In this document: piece after piece, positions 8,994-15,481 of the stretch
Numbering within the stretch: the first letter of the stretch is position 1
Layout of the letters: each line of letters begins with the position of its first letter
Origin: an uncultured Solobacterium sp.
Lineage (GTDB): Bacteria; Bacillota_I; Bacilli_A; Erysipelotrichales; Erysipelotrichaceae
Assembly: GCA_900547815.1 (NCBI GenBank)
Contig: URHY01000054.1
Span: 1 to 15,481, forward strand
Reading direction: 5' to 3'
DNA length: 15,481 nucleotides
Position numbers and translations under genes: made by a program
The notes under the pieces: model-generated
Databases searched by the model: none
What the model was told of the DNA's origin: nothing
The model's input: the letters and a program-made list of their open reading frames with translations, nothing else

Positions 8994-9031
8994 AAAAAAA
9001 AGATTAGCAAATAAACGCATTGCCAATCTTT
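8994..9031 (-). terminator. Attenuator terminator of carAB
   Basis: A 12-bp stem (AAAGATTGGCAA 9031-9020 with TTGCTAATCTTT 9010-8999, one G-T pair), 9-nt loop, and a T run down to 8994 (eight in total, three in the stem). It sits 25 nt upstream of the carA ATG and 3' of the leader ORF. The leader stop codon overlaps the start of the 5' arm, so a ribosome there should prevent the hairpin. Both arms and the T run are identical to the hairpin inside pyrB. Confidence 0.85.
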
Positions 9032-9125
9032 AAATGGAACTATTAAAAAGTATAGCACTACGAAGAATACTATTCATCTCGATCACTGACGTTTTTTTCA
9101 CAAACAAAACTGGATTCTTGATCAT
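9030..9125 (-). CDS. Leader peptide of carAB, derived from the PyrB N terminus
   Basis: A 31-codon ORF with a strong site (AAGGAGG at 9132-9138) before its ATG. The peptide starts MIKNPVLFVKKTSV and ends SAILFNSSI. It aligns ungapped with PyrB residues 1-31, with identities at positions 1, 3, 4, 7, 13, 14, 19-21, 24 and 26-30. A single A inserted relative to pyrB (at 9035) shifts the frame and creates TAA at 9032-9030, exactly where the terminator begins. The role is inferred: translating it would place a ribosome on the hairpin when polymerase lags, as with PyrL of enterobacterial pyrBI. Too short for most gene finders. Confidence 0.75.
   Translation of the reverse strand: MIKNPVLFVKKTSVIEMNSILRSAILFNSSI
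9045..9073 (-). promoter_or_regulatory. Candidate pause hairpin and U tract in the carA leader
   Basis: ATAGTAT (9073-9067) can pair with GTGCTAT (9058-9052) around an 8-nt loop, with two G-U pairs. It is followed after two bases by U5 (9049-9045). The equivalent hairpin in pyrB (14061-14080) pairs with different bases at two positions while staying paired. A U-rich stretch next to a hairpin just before the terminator is where low UTP would slow polymerase. Confidence 0.5.
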
Positions 9126-9170
9126 ACGTATCCTCCTTTTGAAAAAAATACTATATTTTTCCTGCTTACT

Positions 9171-9198
9171 ATGCTACCACAAATCATAAAAATTTCAA
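9171..9198 (-). promoter_or_regulatory. Promoter of carAB
   Basis: TTGAAA (9198-9193), 16-nt spacer ending in TGG (extended -10), TAGCAT (9176-9171). The pyrB promoter has the same layout and shares ATGATTT-TGGTAG in the spacer and -10. It starts immediately after the pyrF terminator, making carAB an independent unit. Confidence 0.72.
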
Positions 9199-9209
9199 TA
9201 AAAAAGTGT

Positions 9210-9237
9210 AAAAACAAGATGTGATTTCTCACACCTT
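9210..9237 (-). terminator. Terminator after pyrF
   Basis: A 9-bp stem (AAGGTGTGA / TCACATCTT, one G-T pair) with GAAA tetraloop, followed by GTTTTT. It overlaps the pyrF stop codon. Core GTGTGAGAAATCACA is the same as in the carB terminator. Confidence 0.85.
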
Positions 9238-9933
9238 ATTTTGACATTGTTGCTTCAATTTCCTTATATGTTTCAACAGGGTTAGCACTCTTCGTAATTG
9301 AACGACCAACTACGATATAATCACAGCCTTGTTCTTTCGCAAATGCAGGAGTTGCAACACGCTTTTGATCATCTTTAGAATCACTTGCCAAACGAATACC
9401 TGGAGTTACTGTTAAGAAGTCATCTCCACAAGCTTCATGAATTGCCTTAGCTTCATGAACTGAACATACAACACCGTCTAAGCCTGCTTCTTTCGCATTC
9501 TTAGCATATTTAATAACACAATCAATAACTTCACCAGGAATTCCCAATTCGTTATTCATAGCTTCTTTAGAAGTGCTTGTAAGCTGAGTTACACCAATAC
9601 ACATTGGGCGTTTTCCACCTTTAGCTCCTTCATTCAAGCCATCGATGGCAGCCTTCATCATCGCAATACCACCAGCACAGTGTACATTGACAATATCTAC
9701 ACCTAAGTTTGCTAAGTTTTTCATTCCACCCTTAACTGTGTTTGGAATGTCATGCAATTTCAAATCTAAGAAAATGTGGTGACCCATTTCCTTCACTGTT
9801 TTTACCATTTCTAAACCACATGCATATGTTAATTCCATACCAATCTTCACATATACTGGTTCATTAAATTGTTTTAAGAAATCTACAACTTCTTCTTTAC
9901 TAGAAAAATCTAATGCTACAATTGTTTTACTCA

Positions 9934-9934
<1 letters not shown>
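9236..9934 (-). CDS. pyrF: Orotidine 5'-phosphate decarboxylase
   Basis: 232 aa, the length of the short bacterial class. It decarboxylates OMP to UMP, the last step of de novo UMP synthesis. The catalytic array DLKLHD is at 57-62 (Asp57, Lys59, Asp62), and the phosphate-binding end has VVGRSI near 217-222. The ATG overlaps the pyrD stop as TAATG, with GGAGTT upstream, indicating coupled translation. It is the last gene of the pyrB unit; pyrE, which follows pyrF in Bacillus, is absent. Confidence 0.96.
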
Positions 9935-11567
<1,633 letters not shown>

Positions 11568-11568
11568 A

Positions 11569-11975
11569 CTATTTCCCCATTTCATTCATAGAAACCATTA
11601 AGAAACTCAATGATTCTAAAACTTTCACTAAAGCATGTACTGTATCTAAGCTTGTCATACAAGAAATGTTATTTTCTGCAGACACACGACGAATCAAGAA
11701 TCCATCGGCACTTGTGTTCTTTTTATTTGACATTGTGTTAATAACGAAGTTTACACGTCCATTACGAATAATGTCTAGAACGTTTTTACCATCTTCTGTT
11801 TCAATCTTACTAGCACGGTGAACATACAAACCTTCAGCTTCAAACATATCTGCAGTACCCTTAGTCGCATAGATTCCATATCCGATGTTAGCAAGCGTTT
11901 CGCTAATTCTAGTGCTTCTTGTTTATTCTCATCATCAATTGTCATTAATACATTTCCATGTTTTATCCTTTCCAT
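11569..11975 (-). pseudogene. Stand-alone MGS (allosteric) domain copy of CarB, frameshifted
   Basis: The region encodes the CarB C-terminal domain and nothing else of CarB. Homology starts at the domain's first strand (HGNVLMTIDD, CarB 938) and runs to the identical end NEMGK. About 101 of 132 positions match CarB by hand alignment, once a missing A at about 11893 (in GCAAGCG) is allowed for. Restoring it gives a 135-aa ORF from the ATG at 11975, which overlaps the last codons of pyrC by 13 nt, to a TAG one base before pyrK. The two gaps relative to CarB are both whole codons. In intact CPSase this domain binds effectors such as UMP or PRPP. It could be a decayed remnant, an intact gene with a sequencing error, or a recoded gene. 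Without frameshifting, only the distal 92 codons from 11847 are open. Confidence 0.8.
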
Positions 11976-13228
11976 ACTGTTTTTCCATCTACAATGGTTT
12001 CCTTTATTTGTGCATTCACGCTCCAACCATTAAATGGTGTATTTTTACCCATAGATTCAAATGTATCTATGTCGATCAAAGATTCATGTTCTAAATCTAC
12101 TAAGACTAAATCGGCATTATATCCTTCTTTAATCTGTCCTACATTTTCTAAGCCAAAACGTTTGGCAGGTGCAGCCGACATCCAATTCACTAATTGAGCT
12201 AATGTCCAACGTTTTTGTCTATGCACAAATTCTGTGTATAGTAACGCAAACGCACTTTCTAATGAAACTATGCCAAATGGTGCTTTATCCATCGAACGTT
12301 TCTTTTCTTCATAAGTATGTGGAGCATGATCATTGGCAATACAATCCAATGTTCCATTTTCTAAGCCTTCAATTAAAGACATACGATCTTCATGGCTTCT
12401 TAATGGTGGATTCATTTTCCAGTTAGGTCCAACCACATCTTTATCTTCTAATAATAAATGATGTACTGTAACTTCTGCACTTACATCCAATCCTGAAGTT
12501 TTCGCTTCTTTTAATGCTTCTACACTTTCTTTAGCTGAAATATGACAAGCATGATATGCATTTCCTACTTCTTTTGTGATTTCTAAATCACGAATCAATT
12601 GTGTACTTTCACAAGCACTTGGAATTCCTAGCCAACCTTTTGATGTCACAACTTCACTATCATGTACGCAAGCACCTGGTCTACGATAGCTCATATCTTC
12701 TGTGTGGGCTACAATCATGCAGTCGTTTTCTTTCGCCTTTTCCATGGCTTCTTTCATGATTTCAGATGTGGCTACTCCTACTCCATCATCACTAAACCAG
12801 CGAATTCCTAAATCTTTGATAGCTTTCATATCCACAACTTCTTTGCTTGCTTCTTCTGAAGTGATGCAGGCATATGGATATGTATGTACGACAGATTCTT
12901 TTTCAATTAATTGTTGATAATCTTTTATTGTATCTACATCATCTGGAAAAGGGATGACGTTTGGCATCGCAAACACAGAAGTAAATCCTCCATGCGCTGC
13001 TGCTAAACTGCCTGTATGAATTGTTTCTTTTTCAGTGTGTCCTGGTTCCCTAAAATGTACATGTACATCTACTAATCCTGGAATGACTGTAAGACCTGCT
13101 GCATCAATAACTTCACAGTCTTTCACTATAGAATCATCAATCTGAATGATCTTTCCTTCATCAATTAAAATATCTTTCTTTTCTACATGATTGTCAATTA
13201 AAACTTGACCATCTTTAATTAAACGCAT
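11963..13228 (-). CDS. pyrC: Dihydroorotase
   Basis: 421 aa, type I dihydroorotase of the Bacillus PyrC kind. It cyclises carbamoyl aspartate to dihydroorotate. The metal ligands DVHVHFREPG (His56, His58) follow the N-terminal strand-rich domain, and later active-site segments include YHACHIS near 227-233 and the metal-binding ANDHAPHTYEEK near 300-311. Start is two bases after the pyrB stop. The C terminus ends in the small strand domain (ETIVDGKTVWKG). Its last 13 nt overlap the possible start of the MGS-domain fragment. In Bacillus, carA would follow directly. Confidence 0.96.
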   Translation of the reverse strand: MRLIKDGQVLIDNHVEKKDILIDEGKIIQIDDSIVKDCEVIDAAGLTVIPGLVDVHVHFREPGHTEKETIHTGSLAAAHGGFTSVFAMPNVIPFPDDVDTIKDYQQLIEKESVVHTYPYACITSEEASKEVVDMKAIKDLGIRWFSDDGVGVATSEIMKEAMEKAKENDCMIVAHTEDMSYRRPGACVHDSEVVTSKGWLGIPSACESTQLIRDLEITKEVGNAYHACHISAKESVEALKEAKTSGLDVSAEVTVHHLLLEDKDVVGPNWKMNPPLRSHEDRMSLIEGLENGTLDCIANDHAPHTYEEKKRSMDKAPFGIVSLESAFALLYTEFVHRQKRWTLAQLVNWMSAAPAKRFGLENVGQIKEGYNADLVLVDLEHESLIDIDTFESMGKNTPFNGWSVNAQIKETIVDGKTVWKG

Positions 13229-13230
13229 AC

Positions 13231-14133
13231 TTATTTTTTCTCCTTGAATGGAGCTAAGCCAAATCCACGTTTAATAACGGCCTTTCTAACTAACATACCA
13301 TTGTGCATTTGTTCAAAAATTCTTGATTTTTCTGCTTCTACTAAATCCGTATCGATTTCAACACCACGATTAACAGGAGCTGGATGCATCACGATAGCCT
13401 TGTCTTTCATTCTTGCATAACGCTCTTTTGTAAGACCATATTTTTCTAGATATTCACTATCTGTCATACCTGCCATTCCAGAACCTCTTTCTTTCTGAAT
13501 ACGAAGCATCATGACAACGTCTGCCCATTCAATAGCCTCATCAAAATCAATTGTTGGATAGCCTGGTCTTTCCCATTCTTTTGGTCCGGCAAAACGAACG
13601 GTTGACCCTAATTCTTCTAAAGCTTCTTTATCACTGGCAGCCACTCTTGAATGTAAGATATCTCCACAGATTACTACATTTAAGCCTTCTAGTGTACCAA
13701 ATTCATTTTGCATAGTTAGTAAATCTAACAAGCATTGTGTTGGATGGTTTCCTGCACCATCTCCAGCATTTAAGATTGGAATATTGATATTTTCCAATTC
13801 CTTGAAATATTCATCTTGAGAATGACGGATCACCACCATGTCATACCCAATTGATTCAAATGTCTTTACTGTATCATAAAGAGTTTCTCCCTTTGTGACA
13901 CTAGATGCTCCTGCCGCAAAATCGGCTACTTGGCATCCTAATTGGTGCTGTGCACTTTCGAATGAGAAATGTGTTCGAGTTGAAGCTTCAAAAAAAAGAT
14001 TAGCAACCAATGCTTTCTGCATTGGTAATTGCCAATCTTTAAAGGAACTATTAAAAAGTCTAGCATCATCAAGAATGCTATAGATATCTTCAACTGAAAG
14101 ATCTCTCATGGATAATAACGAATTCTTGTTCAT
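13231..14133 (-). CDS. pyrB: Aspartate carbamoyltransferase catalytic chain
   Basis: 300 aa, the size of the Bacillus-type ATCase without a regulatory PyrI chain. It joins carbamoyl phosphate and aspartate, the committed step of the pathway. Carbamoyl-phosphate binding STRT is at 51-54, HPTQ at 130-133, HSRV at 161-164 and HPAPVNRG at 250-257. Start: ATG behind AAGGAGG. Codons 18-48 also hold two hairpins and two U tracts that are copied in the carA leader; the U8 tract is codons for Leu46-Phe47-Phe48. First gene of the operon, followed two bases later by pyrC. ridA is directly upstream on the same strand. Confidence 0.96.
   Translation of the reverse strand: MNKNSLLSMRDLSVEDIYSILDDARLFNSSFKDWQLPMQKALVANLFFEASTRTHFSFESAQHQLGCQVADFAAGASSVTKGETLYDTVKTFESIGYDMVVIRHSQDEYFKELENINIPILNAGDGAGNHPTQCLLDLLTMQNEFGTLEGLNVVICGDILHSRVAASDKEALEELGSTVRFAGPKEWERPGYPTIDFDEAIEWADVVMMLRIQKERGSGMAGMTDSEYLEKYGLTKERYARMKDKAIVMHPAPVNRGVEIDTDLVEAEKSRIFEQMHNGMLVRKAVIKRGFGLAPFKEKK
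13990..14040 (-). terminator. Candidate intragenic attenuator terminator inside pyrB
   Basis: Outer stem AAAGATTGGCAA (14040-14029) with TTGCTAATCTTT (14006-13995), inner stem CCAATGC (14025-14019) with GCATTGG (14013-14007), loop AGAAA, and a 3-nt bulge TTA. That makes 19 bp, followed by the rest of a T8 run (13997-13990). By shape this is a strong intrinsic terminator, lying about 95 nt inside the coding sequence. The same arms and T8 were kept in the carA leader where they no longer code for protein. Function is inferred. Confidence 0.7.
14053..14080 (-). promoter_or_regulatory. Candidate pause hairpin and U tract inside pyrB
   Basis: TAGCAT (14080-14075) pairs with ATGCTA (14066-14061) around an 8-nt loop, and U5 follows after GAC (14057-14053). 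It lies 12 nt upstream of the candidate terminator. The carA leader has the corresponding hairpin at the same place. Confidence 0.45.
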
Positions 14134-14153
14134 ATAATCCTCCTTGTGACCTT

Positions 14154-14189
14154 AAAAAAATGGATTCAAAAAATCCCTTTTCAAATCCA
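14154..14189 (-). terminator. Hairpin with T7 tract in the pyrB 5' untranslated leader
   Basis: TGGATTTGAAAA (14189-14178) pairs with TTTTTGAATCCA (14172-14161), two of the pairs being G-U, around GGGAT; seven T residues follow (14160-14154). It begins only about 10 nt after the expected transcription start and ends just before the ribosome binding site. There is no room upstream for a competing antiterminator. The carA leader has a shorter AT-only version (9142-9161). Confidence 0.7.
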
Positions 14190-14204
14190 ATTTTTCTTTA
14201 ATAT

Positions 14205-14232
14205 ATACTACCATAAATCATGGAATTTTCAA
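14205..14232 (-). promoter_or_regulatory. Promoter of the pyrB operon
   Basis: TTGAAA (14232-14227), 16-nt spacer ending in TGG (extended -10), TAGTAT (14210-14205). It is homologous to the carAB promoter, which supports both calls. Confidence 0.72.
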
Positions 14233-14315
14233 CAATAAAATTCCGCAGCACAAGCGCAAAAGATTCACAAAACAAACCGCCTTTTACTGTGTTTATTTGC
14301 TCCTATACAATTAAG

Positions 14316-14693
14316 CTATTTTTTAATTGCGATACACTCAATTTCTACCTTCGCATTCTTAGGTAATTTAGCCACTTCAAAACAACTTCTTGCAGGGAAT
14401 GGTTCATTAAAATATTTAGCATATTCTTCATTCACTTTCGCAAAATCATTCATGTCAGATAAAAGCACTGTCGTTTTGACAATATCATCATATGTTAATC
14501 CATAAACTTCTAGTAATACACCCATATTTTCAAATGCTTTTTTGGTTTGCCCAACTACATCTTCACTGACTAAATTTTCCTTAGTATCTGCACCTAATTG
14601 TCCAGATAAAAATACCAATCCTTCTATTGCTATACCAGCTGAATATGGACCTAATGCCTTTGGTGCTTTAGCACTACTAATTTGTTGTTTCAT
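14316..14693 (-). CDS. ridA: RidA family reactive enamine/imine deaminase
   Basis: 125 aa, normal length for RidA/YjgF/YER057c proteins. They hydrolyse reactive enamine and imine intermediates released by PLP enzymes such as threonine dehydratase. Typical segments are APKALGPYSAGI (10-21), LVFLSGQLG near 26-34, and the C-terminal PARSCFEVAKLPKNAKVEIE, which holds the conserved Arg (near 101) and Glu (near 119). AGGAAG precedes the ATG at slightly long spacing. It lies 15 nt after the lipoprotein gene, so these are probably cotranscribed. It is next to pyrB; in E. coli ridA is also beside pyrBI, though downstream. Confidence 0.93.
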   Translation of the reverse strand: MKQQISSAKAPKALGPYSAGIAIEGLVFLSGQLGADTKENLVSEDVVGQTKKAFENMGVLLEVYGLTYDDIVKTTVLLSDMNDFAKVNEEYAKYFNEPFPARSCFEVAKLPKNAKVEIECIAIKK

Positions 14694-14708
14694 AAGTAAG
14701 TTATCTTC

Positions 14709-15332
14709 CTAATCTAATAATTCTTTATCAATAATTTGGAAATTGGCACGATGAATATACAGAGCCTTTCCATCAATCATAAGTTTCGTCATTTTAGGTA
14801 AATTATCCGGAATTTTCCAATATACCTTATCTCCAGAATATGCGGCAATCGGCTGTCCTAGTTGGGATTTAATGACTACAATTCTTCCTTTACCAAACAT
14901 ATTCTTATACTTATTAATGAACCTTGCGACAGACGTATTGTCCGATATTTGTCCATGTGTATTTGAATCAATATCTTCTTGTGCAAAATCCACATCTGGC
15001 GTTAATCCCTTTTGTTCAAAAATGCAAGTATCTCCACAAGATTCTATCTCTTTTCCATCTATTGTAATCGTAATTACACTCGATAATTCATAGCCAGAAA
15101 CAACACTACCATTTTCATCATAAGAAGTAGTTTCTACGGCATTGCCTGTAATACTAATTTTATCTCCACTCGTCTCCATGACTTCACTGCCATAATTATC
15201 ATACGTATATATCGTATATCCGTTACCTACTAAATTACCCTTGATATCATTAAGAGCAGATTGAAACATGCTACAACCACTCAACAATAAACATAAACAT
15301 GCTACACTTACTCTTTTTATATTCTTATTCAT
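14709..15332 (-). CDS. DUF5052-like lipoprotein of unknown function
   Basis: 207 aa. The N terminus has basic residues, a hydrophobic run and a lipobox LSGC with Cys20, so the protein should be lipid-anchored outside the membrane. The mature part begins SMFQSALNDIKGNLVGNGYT and continues YTYDNYGSEV, which I recall as typical of DUF5052 lipoproteins of Bacillota; a profile search is needed to confirm it. Two cysteines near 98 and 102 (SCGDTC) could form a disulfide. Ribosome site GGAG precedes the ATG. The stop is 15 nt before ridA. No enzyme motif is visible. Confidence 0.75.
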   Translation of the reverse strand: MNKNIKRVSVACLCLLLSGCSMFQSALNDIKGNLVGNGYTIYTYDNYGSEVMETSGDKISITGNAVETTSYDENGSVVSGYELSSVITITIDGKEIESCGDTCIFEQKGLTPDVDFAQEDIDSNTHGQISDNTSVARFINKYKNMFGKGRIVVIKSQLGQPIAAYSGDKVYWKIPDNLPKMTKLMIDGKALYIHRANFQIIDKELLD

Positions 15333-15380
15333 ATATTCTCCGTTTTATAATGAAGCCATTCAAAACGAATGACTCAACAA

Positions 15381-15481
15381 TTATTTTATCAATAGCTTTC
15401 GGATTGATTCTTCACTTACTGAGAAGATGGATGCGATACTTGAAATACTGAATCCTTTGTCTACCATCGTTCTATACATTT
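15381..15481 (-). CDS. C-terminal end of a gene with a helix-turn-helix-like tail (partial)
   Basis: An open frame enters from the window edge and ends at TAA 15383-15381. The visible 32 residues include GFSISSIASIFSVSEESIRK, which has the spacing of a helix-turn-helix (I-x-x-I-A-x-x-F-x-V-S-x-x-x-I-x-K). Similar tails occur in DNA-binding proteins and in Rpn-type (PD-(D/E)XK) nuclease/transposase proteins; too little is present to choose. Its real start is outside the window. Confidence 0.5.
   Translation of the reverse strand, partial: MYRTMVDKGFSISSIASIFSVSEESIRKLLIK

Larger units (their letters stand above)
8992..9203 (-). repeat. Diverged copy of the pyrB 5' region forming the carA leader
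   Basis: This block aligns without large gaps in order to 13988-14240: promoter, AGGAGGAT ribosome binding site, 31 codons, U tract and terminator-like hairpin. By hand count the first 30 codons match pyrB at about 62 of 90 nt (15 of 31 residues). The stretch from CTTTTTAATAGTTCC through the first hairpin arm is identical apart from one inserted A, and the second arm plus U8 is identical over 19 nt. The parts deleted here are the inner hairpin (22 nt to 9 nt) and the rest of pyrB. Confidence 0.85.

Noticed and set aside
8969..9164. T-box or PyrR-type riboregulator in the carA leader
   Set aside because: No T-box motif, specifier stem or PyrR-loop consensus is visible; the leader is explained better as a pyrB-derived peptide plus terminator.
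11568..11585. Upstream ATG for pyrK (adding MKWGNS)
   Set aside because: These codons are the last bases of the CarB-like fragment read in another frame, with no ribosome binding site.
14234..14315. Possible small RNA or terminator between ridA and pyrB
   Set aside because: I found no stable stem with a T tract and no ORF; nothing supportable beyond the pyrB promoter region.
15337..15378. Hairpin and TATAAA upstream of the lipoprotein gene
   Set aside because: The hairpin lacks a T tract, and the TATAAA has no -35 at proper spacing and is too close to the ATG to be a credible promoter.

Overview
The window looks like chromosomal DNA from an AT-rich member of the Bacillota. The pyr gene order, the CIRCE operator, the strong AGGAGG-type ribosome binding sites and the gene mix would suit an Erysipelotrichia-like gut bacterium, but the exact lineage is a guess. 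Nearly everything except alaX lies on the minus strand. There is no tRNA, rRNA, CRISPR array or insertion sequence that I can see.

Left part (1-2900): a VUT/YhhQ-type queuosine-precursor transporter, with a likely preQ1-I riboswitch over its ribosome binding site, is divergent from an alanyl-tRNA editing protein (AlaX). AlaX converges on a gene of unknown function; both stop codons lie inside one hairpin. Centre-left (2900-4690): a small CorA-type divalent cation channel, then two nearly identical tandem hsp20 genes behind a promoter that carries a CIRCE (HrcA) operator.

Centre and right (4662-14240): de novo UMP synthesis in two transcription units. Unit 1 is pyrB-pyrC-(carB fragment)-pyrK-pyrD-pyrF, closed by a terminator. 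Unit 2 is a leader followed by carA-carB, closed by a terminator with the same 15-nt core. pyrE and any pyrR are not in the window. Upstream of pyrB lie ridA, a DUF5052-like lipoprotein and the end of a gene with an HTH-like C terminus.

The main discovery concerns pyrimidine control. The carA leader is a cut-down copy of the pyrB 5' end: promoter, Shine-Dalgarno, 31-codon peptide collinear with PyrB residues 1-31, an upstream hairpin, a U5 tract, and a terminator-like hairpin with a U8 tract. In pyrB the same hairpins and U tracts lie inside the coding sequence, and the U8 encodes the Leu-Phe-Phe just before the catalytic STRT motif. This has the layout of an E. coli pyrBI-type UTP-sensing attenuator, but placed within the ATCase gene itself and then copied to carAB. 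No PyrR-box-like sequence is visible in either leader.

Between pyrC and pyrK, exactly where Bacillus carries carAB, sits a domain-sized copy of the CarB C-terminal MGS (allosteric) domain with one frameshift. The carB fragment, the pyrB-derived leader, the duplicated promoter and the matching terminators together suggest that an ancestral pyrB-C-carA-carB-K-D-F operon was tandemly duplicated and then lost complementary genes from each copy, leaving two co-regulated operons.
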